Below are positions 1-5,409 of a stretch of 5,776 nt of DNA, one piece after another. This DNA is from Ktedonobacterales bacterium (lineage in GTDB: Bacteria; Chloroflexota; Ktedonobacteria; Ktedonobacterales; JACDGC01). The notes below the pieces were generated by a model. The model did no database searches. It was not told where the DNA came from and worked only from the letters and a program-made list of their open reading frames with translations. Every line of letters begins with the position of its first letter. Positions within the stretch are counted from its first letter, which is position 1. A program made the position numbers and the translations under genes. The stretch is taken from positions 1-5,776 of the forward strand of contig JACDGC010000284.1 in NCBI GenBank assembly GCA_013815535.1, in the 5' to 3' direction.

Positions 1-750
1 GTCGATGCCACGGTGAATGGTACTGTCGCCCCAACCTCGGCCACCCCAACGACCGCCCCGACCGCGAAATGCCCCACCACGCAGGGCGCGTTCTATATCT
101 CGACGGATGCTGGCCAGACCTGGAATCCCATTGCCGGGCCACAGGGCGCGGGTGATCCCGATCCGCTGGTGGTGTCGCCAACCTACCAGAGCGACAAGAC
201 GATCTTCGGAACGTTCACCATCAATCTAGCGCCCGCGCTTTACAAGTCGACCGATAGCGGTCAAACATGGACGAAGGTGCTGGATGGCCGCCAAAATCCG
301 ATCGGCCTTTCCTCGAATTTCGCCCAGGATCACACCTTGATCGCCGTGAGCGTTGATAAAGTGCAGCGTTCCGCCGATGGTGGACAAACGTGGACGACCC
401 TGACGACGCCTGTGCCGGGCGGCAAGGTGGCTGAGGTGGCCTTCTCGCCTAACTTCGCCACCGATAAAACCGTGGCATTGGTCAGCTCGCAGGTAGACCA
501 AGGCAGCAGCGACGTGCACGGCACCTTCATCTCGACCGATGGTGGCACGACCTTCGCTGCCAGCGGGCCGGTGACGCTGCGTGGTACGAATGGCCCTGCC
601 TTTGTGTTTTCGCCCAACTTTGCCACCGACAAGACGGTCTACACCGCCTCGCTCGACCAGGGTCAAGGTCCGGCAAAGAGCACCGACTTGGGCAAGACGT
701 GGACGGCTATCAACACAGGCCTGGACCTCGTTCCCCCCCTCGGCGGCTAG
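1..750 (+). CDS. BNR/Asp-box repeat beta-propeller protein, C-terminal part (5' end outside window)
   Basis: The reading frame is open from the first base, so the start lies upstream and 249 residues are visible. Five Asp-boxes (S-x-D-x-G-x-T-W/F) occur at fragment residues 34-41, 83-90, 124-131, 178-185 and 227-234. They are separated by repeated linkers of the SPNFATDKTV type at about 59, 104, 149 and 204. Spacing of 41-54 residues fits one beta-propeller blade per unit, as in sialidase-like, VPS10/sortilin-like and Ycf48-like folds. The Thr/Pro/Ala-rich stretch at about 7-27 resembles an extracellular linker, so I infer an exported or surface protein. No sialidase catalytic arginine triad or other enzyme motif is visible, so a binding or scaffold role is more likely than glycosidase activity, but the function is unknown. 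The gene ends at TAG, followed 20 bases later by a strong terminator. The family call is firm; the role is not. Confidence 0.85.
   Translation, partial: VDATVNGTVAPTSATPTTAPTAKCPTTQGAFYISTDAGQTWNPIAGPQGAGDPDPLVVSPTYQSDKTIFGTFTINLAPALYKSTDSGQTWTKVLDGRQNPIGLSSNFAQDHTLIAVSVDKVQRSADGGQTWTTLTTPVPGGKVAEVAFSPNFATDKTVALVSSQVDQGSSDVHGTFISTDGGTTFAASGPVTLRGTNGPAFVFSPNFATDKTVYTASLDQGQGPAKSTDLGKTWTAINTGLDLVPPLGG
100..702 (+). repeat. Five Asp-box (BNR) coding repeats
   Basis: Protein-level repeat of about 41-54 residues. Each unit has an Asp-box turn (STDAGQTW, STDSGQTW, SADGGQTW, STDGGTTF, STDLGKTW) followed by a SPNFATDKT-like strand. The last two linkers are also nearly identical at DNA level (around 445-475 and 610-640), differing mainly at third codon positions. 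This indicates old internal duplication held by selection on the protein. Confidence 0.8.
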
Positions 751-770
751 GTCGCTCATCCTCATGGCGC

Positions 771-810
771 AGCGCGCTCCCTCGGCTGATCTGCTGAGGG
801 AGCGCGCTTC
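771..810 (+). terminator. Rho-independent-type terminator after the BNR gene
   Basis: A perfect 13-bp stem pairs 771-783 (AGCGCGCTCCCTC) with 796-808. It can extend by a G-T wobble and two G-C pairs to leave a 6-base loop at 787-792. The 3' side runs into TTCATTGTCATTT, T-rich but not a pure T tract. Its position just after the BNR stop codon supports the terminator reading. Confidence 0.8.
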
Positions 811-855
811 ATTGTCATTTGCGTGCGCCGCTCAGCAGAGATGGTGTGCCAAAGA

Positions 856-864
856 TGGTAGAAT
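856..864 (+). promoter_or_regulatory. Candidate extended -10 promoter element for the Uma2 gene
   Basis: TGGTAGAAT reads as an extended -10 (TG-n-TAnAAT) lying 32 bases before the Uma2 start codon. No good -35 hexamer sits 16-18 bases upstream, which is acceptable for extended -10 promoters. The upstream terminator means the gene needs its own promoter. This is a motif match only. Confidence 0.4.
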
Positions 865-896
865 GAGAGCAATCATGGTGAAGATGAGGTGCGTTC

Positions 897-1475
897 ATGG
901 CTGCCATTCCCCAACCCAATCGCATGAGCGTGGAAGCCTATTTGGAACTCGACCGCAACGACCCTGATCATCGCTATGAATATCATAATGGTGCGATAAG
1001 CATGATGTCGGGAGGTTCAGCCGATCATTCAATCATAAAAATCAATCTCACCACGGAACTGAAACATCTGCTCCGTGGTTCGGGATGTCATGTCTTCGAC
1101 TCTGATCTTCGTGTACAACTATCGGCAACTCGCTATGTGTATCCTGACGCAATGGTAAGTTGCGACCCTGCAGATTGGGGACGGCGAGATACCGCCCTTA
1201 CGCCACTCGTCGTTTTTGAAGTGCTTTCCCCCAGCACTCAAGCATACGATCTGGGCAGAAAGGCCGATCTCTATCGTGCTTGCTCAACCATTGAAGAAAT
1301 TGTTCTCATCCATTTTGACCATGCACAAATTGACCTGTATCGTCGAGCAGAAAAGTTTTGGCATTTTCAGAGTTTCAAGGTGGGCGAAGAAGTGCCGCTT
1401 ACCAGTCTTGGCATCACGCTAGCTGTCGACGCGCTTTATGATGAGATCGAATTTCAACCAGACGATGCTCCCTAG
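897..1475 (+). CDS. Uma2 family (DUF820) PD-(D/E)XK-fold endonuclease-like protein
   Basis: 192 residues, the usual size for Uma2/DUF820 proteins. The N-terminus has the typical MSVEAYLEL and R-Y-E-Y-x-N-G-A-I pattern (E28). H44 lies in the following helix. The nuclease-like core is Y-P-D (D84), then VVFEVLSPST (E108), then D-L-G-R-K-A-D-L-Y (K122). These fit the family's predicted metal-binding D...E...K set, so the active site looks intact. The ATG is preceded by GAGG at 886-889, a 7-base spacing. Family members often occur in many copies per genome in Chloroflexota and Cyanobacteria and have no settled role; a mobile-element link is often suspected. Base composition is unlike the neighbours (about 43-45% GC in sampled lines against about 60-65% in flanking genes), which suggests later acquisition. 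It faces the next gene tail to tail with a 15-base gap and no clear terminator. Confidence 0.9.
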   Translation: MAAIPQPNRMSVEAYLELDRNDPDHRYEYHNGAISMMSGGSADHSIIKINLTTELKHLLRGSGCHVFDSDLRVQLSATRYVYPDAMVSCDPADWGRRDTALTPLVVFEVLSPSTQAYDLGRKADLYRACSTIEEIVLIHFDHAQIDLYRRAEKFWHFQSFKVGEEVPLTSLGITLAVDALYDEIEFQPDDAP

Positions 1476-1490
1476 CTCATGCAAAAGGAC

Positions 1491-2513
1491 TCATTCAGCG
1501 TGCCACTGGGCCCAAGCGCGGGCGAGGTTGGCGGCATAGTCGGGCTGTGCGATGAGTTGCGCAGGAATGTCCGCGCCAGCCGGGTAGCCATCCGTCACGC
1601 GGCAGAGCCAGGCCGTGATGGATTCATCGGTTGGGGCAGCGGGGTAGGCATGCAGATTGTGCGCCACCAAGGTGATATCGCCCATCGTGCGCCCCAAGGC
1701 AGCGCAGGCGGTGCTGAGCCACTGATGATCGTGGGCAAAATCCAGCGGTGCGCCGCCACCGACATCCAGCGAACGATGCTCATGGATGGAACTGAGGGGC
1801 GCGTTCGCATCATCTGGCAAAAATTGGAACAGTTGATAGGGGGGCTTGCCCATCTGTGGCTGGAGTTGCGCCTCCAATTGGGGATAGCCTAGCGGACCCA
1901 CCACCGCCCGCCGTGAATGGGGATTCGCTCCGATGTCGCTGATGGCGCTGGCCAGCAGGTCTTGGTGCCAGTGGGCCGCCATCGCCGTTGCGAGGTCAGG
2001 CTGGGCGACAAAGGCGGCAAACACCGTGGGGGGATAGAGCAAGAGCAAGCTGAGGACGGTTTGCAGGTGCAGCCGCTCGGCCAGTTCCAACACCATGTGC
2101 GTGAAAGCCCCTTGGTCGCGCCGCGCCTCCGGTAATGTGAAGGAAAGCGTCGGAAGCGCCGCCAGCAGTTCCGCCAGACTTCCCCACCCGCCATCCCATG
2201 CGCGCGCGCGCGTCGCATAGGTGTAGGGAAAGAGCAACGGTGGATCGTCTGCGATGGGCGCACCAGTCGGCGCTGAGACGAAGACGCGCAGATACCAAGC
2301 GATATCCGCCGCTGTCCAACGCAGGTGGTCGGCATCCCAGGTCTGGGGGGCCAGCCAGGTCAGCGCGACGCGGTTGAGCGAATGCGTGGCACCGCGCTGG
2401 GTGGCGTGCTGCTGGGCAGCGCGCTCCACCGCGTCGCGTCCCTGGGTCAGCAATTCCGCCAAACTATGGGCCGCGATGGTGTGCATGCGGCGTTGTTTCA
2501 TGGATGGTGACAT
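1491..2513 (-). CDS. Divergent thymidylate-synthase-fold protein lacking the catalytic cysteine
   Basis: 340 residues from the chosen start. Residues 198-290 align by eye with E. coli ThyA (known residues in brackets): SRR at 200-202 (R126, R127), PPY at 224-226 (the PC of C146), QF at 230-231, R247-S248-x-D250 (R166, S167, D169), D258 (N177), G278-D279, and H288-x-Y290 (H207, Y209). Spacing from RS to the Asp/Asn and from GD to H-x-Y is identical or within one residue. An earlier YATRARAW at 99-106 may match the YGKQWRAW region, followed by about 70 extra residues. Phosphate- and ribose-contacting residues are kept, but the nucleophile is Tyr, so classical dUMP methylation is not expected. 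ATG at 2513 has GGGG about 11 bases upstream. A GTG at 2576 would add 21 residues without a ribosome site; ATGs at 2501 and 2486 are also possible. The fold call is fairly strong; the function is unknown. Confidence 0.75.
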   Translation of the reverse strand: MSPSMKQRRMHTIAAHSLAELLTQGRDAVERAAQQHATQRGATHSLNRVALTWLAPQTWDADHLRWTAADIAWYLRVFVSAPTGAPIADDPPLLFPYTYATRARAWDGGWGSLAELLAALPTLSFTLPEARRDQGAFTHMVLELAERLHLQTVLSLLLLYPPTVFAAFVAQPDLATAMAAHWHQDLLASAISDIGANPHSRRAVVGPLGYPQLEAQLQPQMGKPPYQLFQFLPDDANAPLSSIHEHRSLDVGGGAPLDFAHDHQWLSTACAALGRTMGDITLVAHNLHAYPAAPTDESITAWLCRVTDGYPAGADIPAQLIAQPDYAANLARAWAQWHAE

Positions 2514-2581
2514 AGCGCGTGTTTCCCCACAGTGGCCAGTGTTGCGTGCCAGCGCATGACGCGGTCGATCTATCACCAGCT

Positions 2582-2587
2582 AGTATA
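2582..2587 (-). promoter_or_regulatory. Possible -10 element for the thymidylate-synthase-like gene
   Basis: On the minus strand this reads TATACT, a near-consensus -10, inside the palindrome GTATATAC (2583-2590). It would place a transcript start about 60 bases before the ATG at 2513. No recognisable -35 is present at the right distance, so this is weak. Confidence 0.25.
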
Positions 2588-2598
2588 TACGACAGGCT

Positions 2599-2636
2599 GG
2601 CACTGTGCCGTGGCCGCACCTGACCATTGGGTCAGG
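2599..2636. promoter_or_regulatory. Paired inverted repeats in the divergent intergenic region (possible operator)
   Basis: Two inverted repeats lie next to each other. One is GGCAC-T-GTGCC at 2599-2609. The other is CCTGACC-ATTG-GGTCAGG at 2619-2636, a perfect 7-bp stem with a 4-base loop. They lie between the divergent thymidylate-synthase-like and phosphatase genes. They could be a regulator site or RNA hairpins. No T tract follows either, so termination is unlikely. Confidence 0.3.
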
Positions 2637-2711
2637 CGATGCCTACCAGATCGTCCGGTGCCCCGAGCGCTGATATGCGGTTATGATGAAGGCAGAAAGC
2701 GAGGGCGAATG

Positions 2712-3209
2712 ATGCATCGATTTTATTGGGTGATCGCGGAGCGACTGGCGGGGTGCTCTCTGCCTGGCAGCACGCAACAGCGCGACGAGCGCGACAAAGC
2801 CATCCTCCAGGCCGCTTTGCAAAGCGATTTGGATCTGTTGCGCCGCAAGGGCATCGGCGCGGTGCTGTCATTGACGGAAGCGCCCCTGGCCGACGCGGTG
2901 ATGAGCACGAGCGAGATGGCCTATCTGCACCTGCCAATGCGCGATCAGCAGGCCCCGAAGCGTGGACAATTGGACCAGGCCATCGCATTTATTGATCAGC
3001 AAATCGCCGAAGGCAACGCGGTCGCGGTGCATTGTCTGATGGGGCAGGGGCGCACGGGCACGGTGCTGGCGGCCTATCTCATCCGCAACGGCATGTCAGT
3101 CTCGGAAGCGCTGGCCGAGATTCGGCGGCGCTGCGACGGAGCCATCAGCGCGCATGAGCAAGAAGACGCGCTCCAAACGTTTGCCCGGCGGCGTGACTGG
3201 GTGGTGTGA
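2712..3209 (+). CDS. Dual-specificity protein phosphatase, DUSP23-like
   Basis: 165 residues, the size of compact single-domain phosphatases. The signature loop H-C-L-M-G-Q-G-R-T-G is at 107-116, giving the Cys-x5-Arg P-loop with nucleophile C108 and phosphate-binding R114. D78 in LPMRDQQAP is the likely general acid. The N-terminal F-Y-W-V-I-A-E-R-L-A-G and the C-terminal G-A-I-S-A-H-E-Q-E-D-A pattern both match the DUSP23 layout known from eukaryotes, archaea and bacteria. It is expected to be a cytoplasmic hydrolase of phosphotyrosine, phosphoserine/threonine or a small phosphorylated substrate; no membrane segment or signal peptide is seen. GAGGG at 2701-2705 lies 6 bases before ATG 2712 and only 3 before the in-frame ATG at 2709, so 2712 is preferred. 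TATGAT at 2682-2687 is a possible -10 with no clear -35. It diverges from the thymidylate-synthase-like gene, so shared regulation is possible. Confidence 0.9.
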   Translation: MHRFYWVIAERLAGCSLPGSTQQRDERDKAILQAALQSDLDLLRRKGIGAVLSLTEAPLADAVMSTSEMAYLHLPMRDQQAPKRGQLDQAIAFIDQQIAEGNAVAVHCLMGQGRTGTVLAAYLIRNGMSVSEALAEIRRRCDGAISAHEQEDALQTFARRRDWVV

Positions 3210-3253
3210 GCCGCCCGATAGTCCGCATTGGCGAGGCAGTGCGTCAGTTTCCC

Positions 3254-3282
3254 TTGACATGACGCGCGCGGCGGAGTACAAT
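3254..3282 (+). promoter_or_regulatory. Strong sigma-70-type promoter for tRNA-Gln
   Basis: TTGACA at 3254-3259 and TACAAT at 3277-3282 are separated by exactly 17 bases. The -35 is perfect and the -10 matches five of six. It is the best promoter in the window and lies 44 bases after the phosphatase stop. Transcription should begin near 3289, giving a leader of nearly 90 bases before the tRNA. Confidence 0.85.
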
Positions 3283-3352
3283 AGTGGGGATGGTCGCTGT
3301 GTAGTCTCCCTCGCTTGGTCACAAACTTGCGAGAGTATGCAACGTCCATGCG

Positions 3353-3369
3353 CCGCCACAATCTGGCGG
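3353..3369 (+). other. Small hairpin in the tRNA 5' leader
   Basis: CCGCCA (3353-3358) pairs with TGGCGG (3364-3369) around a 5-base loop, 7 bases before the mature tRNA 5' end. It may help processing of the precursor by separating leader from tRNA, or be incidental. Confidence 0.35.
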
Positions 3370-3376
3370 ATTGTCT

Positions 3377-3447
3377 TGGGGCATGGCCAAGTGGTAAGGC
3401 AGTGGTCTTTGGATCCACGATCCCAGGTTCGAATCCTGGTGCCCCAG
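3377..3447 (+). tRNA. tRNA-Gln (anticodon UUG)
   Basis: A full cloverleaf of 71 nt without CCA. The acceptor stem TGGGGCA (3377-3383) pairs with TGCCCCA (3440-3446), with discriminator G3447. The D arm is 3386-3400. The anticodon arm is 3402-3418, with loop C-T-TTG-G-A giving anticodon TTG at 3409-3411. The variable loop is 4 nt. The T arm is 3423-3439 with the TTCGAAT loop. The weak first T-A pair and G73 are glutamine identity features. The anticodon stem has a T-T mismatch at its loop-closing pair (positions 31-39). The 3' end continues as CCT, so CCA is not encoded and must be added by the CCA-adding enzyme. It reads CAA codons, and CAG by wobble. Confidence 0.96.
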
Positions 3448-3726
3448 CCTCTTCTCGTTGTCGGACGGCATGTGCCGCCCCACCCCTGCGGGAAGTGAAG
3501 GAGTGACGCTGTCACACACAGCTTATGAAACACGCCCATTCGGTCAATCGCTCTGGATCGACTGATTCGGAGGACCATAGTACGCAGCGCGCAAGCGCAT
3601 CCATACGTTCCATCCTCACCATGCGGGTGATCGGGCGCCCTGCCCGGCATCTCACCTGGCAAAATCCTTGCTCCTCTGATTGTTGCCCAACCCGTGCCGG
3701 CCTGTGCCCGCAAAGGGGTGTGCGCC
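3448..3726 (+). other. Intergenic region between tRNA-Gln and the CNNM gene
   Basis: 279 bases with no convincing gene. After the tRNA there is only a weak hairpin (CGGCA-TG-TGCCG, 3466-3477) and GTGAC-GCT-GTCAC at 3503-3515, neither followed by a T tract. The tRNA transcript therefore has no obvious terminator and could run into the CNNM leader. TATGAA at 3524-3529 is a poor -10 candidate without a -35. Overlapping hairpins lie at 3616-3656 (separate entry). A good ribosome site, AAAGGGG at 3712-3718, belongs to the CNNM gene. Confidence 0.5.
3616..3656 (+). promoter_or_regulatory. Alternative hairpins in the CNNM 5' leader
   Basis: GGTGA at 3626-3630 can pair with either of two TCACC copies, at 3616-3620 or 3652-3656. 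The second choice encloses CGGGC (3632-3636) pairing with GCCCG (3642-3646). The two folds exclude each other, as in attenuators or riboswitch platforms. It does not look like the M-box or another magnesium riboswitch I know, and no T tract follows. Chance is a real alternative. Confidence 0.25.
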
Positions 3727-5271
3727 ATGGTTGACCCTTTCCCCTGGCCGTTAGCTGCCGCCGCTGCCACGAATAGCGCGCTGCCCTTGCAGGTGGCCAT
3801 CTTGGTGCTATCGCTCATCGCATCGGCCATCTCATCGGCCTCTGAAACGGCATTGACATCGATCAATCGCATCCGCATCAAGAATCTGGCGGAAGAAGGC
3901 GATAGTCGGGCCATCCAGATCGAGACGCTGCTCGCGAAACCCAACGTTTTCCTCACCACCATTTTGGTGGTCAATAACGTTGCCGTGATTCTGGCGTCCT
4001 CCATGGCGACCGTCATCGCCATTGACCTCATCCCTCATTGGGGTGAGTTGGTGGCAACGGTGGCGACCTCGTTGGTGGTGCTCATCTTTTGCGAGGTGAC
4101 GCCCAAGAACGCGGCGGTGCAAAACCCCGAGGCCTGGGCGAAGGCTTTGGTGCCGATCATTAGTGGGCTGGCGTTGCTGCTGCGCCCGATCATCACCATG
4201 TTCAACGCCATCACGAATGCCATTTTGCGGCTGCTGGGCATCCCTTTGCGGCGCATCGGCCCCTCCGTGACGGAGGAAGAACTGCGGTTGCTGGTGAACG
4301 TGGGTGAAGAAGAGGGCGTCTTCGAGGAAGGCGAACGCACGATGATCCACCACATCTTCGAGCTGTCGGAAACGACGGTGCGCGAGGTGATGGTGCCCCG
4401 CATCGACATGATCACCCTCAGCGCTGAGACGACCCTCGCAGCAGCGGTGAAGCTGATCATGGAAGGGGGTATGTCGCGCATCCCCGTCTATGACACCTCC
4501 ATCGATAATATTGCGGGGGTGCTTTATGCCAAGGACATCTTGCCTGAACTGCTGAATGGTGGCGATGCCTCACGGGGAGTGCGTGAGATTGTGCGTCCTG
4601 CCTATTTTGTGCCCGAATCCAAGAAGCTGGATGACCTGCTGCACGAATTGCAGAACCAACGCGTCCACATGGCCATCGTCATTGACGAATATGGCTCGGT
4701 TGTCGGTCTGGTGACGATTGAGGATCTGGTGGAAGAGATCATCGGCGACATCCAGGACGAATATGACCGTGAAGAACGGGAATATGAGCAAGTCAGCTCG
4801 TCTGAGTACATCATCGCTGCAAAGATGAACATCGACGATCTCAATGAATTGCTCGGCACCGAGTTGGAAGCGGGCGAAGAATATGACACCGTTGGTGGTT
4901 TGATGCTGGCGCTGCTCGACAAGATTCCCGTGGTGGGGGATGTCGTGCACACCCCCGAGATGACGTTGACCGTGCTCGCCACGCGTGGGCGGCGCATCAC
5001 CAAGCTGCAAGCGATGCTGACGCATCCCGCCCAGCATGCAGAGCGAGATGTCAGCGCGGAAGATGATGCTGAGGCACCCTTGCCCCAACAAAAGGGCCGC
5101 CCGAACGTCGATGGCGCGCCAGAGGCGAGCATCACCCCCACGCAACGCCGCGACAAAGATGAGCTCGATGACGAATCGGCGCTCCCACCCGTCTTGAAGC
5201 GCGAAGGCAGTGGTTCCACTGCGTCATTGGCGCGTGCGCCTGGGGGGCGTCGGCGCGCCCGCCGCCACTAA
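3727..5271 (+). CDS. CNNM/CorC family transporter: DUF21 membrane domain, CBS pair, CorC_HlyC domain
   Basis: 514 residues, longer than the usual 420-450. The DUF21 (CNNM) membrane domain spans about 19-175, with hydrophobic segments near 19-40, 74-98, 107-122 and 139-158. It carries the family motifs S-S-A-S-E-T-A (36-42), P-N-V-F-L-T-T-I-L-V-V-N-N (72-84) and E-V-T-P-K-N (123-128). The acidic helix E-E-E-L-R-L-L-V leads into a CBS pair at about 222-340, with VIDEYGSVVGLVTIEDLVEE at 318-337. The CorC_HlyC domain follows at about 357-432. Relatives export or transport Mg2+ (CNNM, CorB/CorC, YhdP/MpfA) and bind ATP-Mg in the CBS domains; old 'hemolysin' labels are misleading. A polar tail of about 80 residues follows, ending in GGRRRARRH. 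ATG 3727 is chosen for AAAGGGG 8 bases upstream; an upstream GTG at 3694 has no ribosome site. The cation and direction of transport are inferred from the family. Confidence 0.93.
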   Translation: MVDPFPWPLAAAAATNSALPLQVAILVLSLIASAISSASETALTSINRIRIKNLAEEGDSRAIQIETLLAKPNVFLTTILVVNNVAVILASSMATVIAIDLIPHWGELVATVATSLVVLIFCEVTPKNAAVQNPEAWAKALVPIISGLALLLRPIITMFNAITNAILRLLGIPLRRIGPSVTEEELRLLVNVGEEEGVFEEGERTMIHHIFELSETTVREVMVPRIDMITLSAETTLAAAVKLIMEGGMSRIPVYDTSIDNIAGVLYAKDILPELLNGGDASRGVREIVRPAYFVPESKKLDDLLHELQNQRVHMAIVIDEYGSVVGLVTIEDLVEEIIGDIQDEYDREEREYEQVSSSEYIIAAKMNIDDLNELLGTELEAGEEYDTVGGLMLALLDKIPVVGDVVHTPEMTLTVLATRGRRITKLQAMLTHPAQHAERDVSAEDDAEAPLPQQKGRPNVDGAPEASITPTQRRDKDELDDESALPPVLKREGSGSTASLARAPGGRRRARRH

Positions 5272-5290
5272 CCCTTCCCACTTCACGACT

Positions 5291-5319
5291 AGCGCGCTTC
5301 CTCTCTTGGAAGCGCGTTT
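5291..5319 (+). terminator. Rho-independent-type terminator after the CNNM gene
   Basis: CGCGCTTCC (5293-5301) pairs perfectly with GGAAGCGCG (5308-5316) around a 6-base loop. The stem extends by a G-T wobble and an A-T pair, and TTTCGTT follows. It starts 19 bases after the stop codon. Its arms resemble those of the terminator at 771-810. Confidence 0.8.
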
Positions 5320-5357
5320 CGTTATAGGTGCTCCTCTTGATTTCCCCTTTCTCGCTT

Positions 5358-5386
5358 TTGCTCTGATTTGACAATTCGCGTAAAAT
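5358..5386 (+). promoter_or_regulatory. Candidate promoter for the GrpB-family gene
   Basis: TTGCTC (5358-5363) and TAAAAT (5381-5386) are 17 bases apart, in an AT-rich gap between a terminator and a start codon. The -10 is good and the -35 weak. A TTGACA at 5368-5373 is better as a hexamer, but no -10 sits at the correct distance from it. Confidence 0.4.
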
Positions 5387-5409
5387 ATTTCGATGAGGTA
5401 AGCAAGCGC

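Noticed and set aside
1479..2559. Plus-strand frames opposite the thymidylate-synthase-like gene
   Set aside because: They lack family motifs and ribosome sites, while the minus strand shows clear homology over the same bases.
2532..2711. Upstream extension of the phosphatase gene
   Set aside because: The added 60 residues match nothing in the family and cross the divergent promoter region. The GAGGG site sits directly before ATG 2709/2712.
3377..3447. tRNA-Gln as an integration (att) site for a mobile island
   Set aside because: No integrase gene or repeat of the tRNA 3' end is present elsewhere in the window.
3319..3519. Minus-strand open frame containing GHQDSNLGSWIQRPLPYHL
   Set aside because: This is the well-known spurious translation of the strand opposite a tRNA gene; it covers the whole tRNA-Gln and has no supporting family.
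3694..3726. GTG start adding 11 residues to the CNNM protein
   Set aside because: There is no ribosome site before it, whereas AAAGGGG precedes ATG 3727 at good distance, and family proteins begin close to the first membrane helix.
3448..3726. M-box or other known magnesium riboswitch ahead of the CNNM gene
   Set aside because: I could not find the conserved M-box elements or a terminator hairpin with a T tract; only the small alternative hairpins remain.
3096..4031. 311-codon minus-strand frame
   Set aside because: It runs antisense through the phosphatase 3' end, the tRNA and the CNNM start, and includes the tRNA-antisense string WGTRIRTWDRGSKDH. It is an artefact.
4570..5219. Overlapping long minus-strand frames within the CNNM gene
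   Set aside because: They are shadows of a high-GC coding region, with Ser/His/Gln-rich composition and no motifs.
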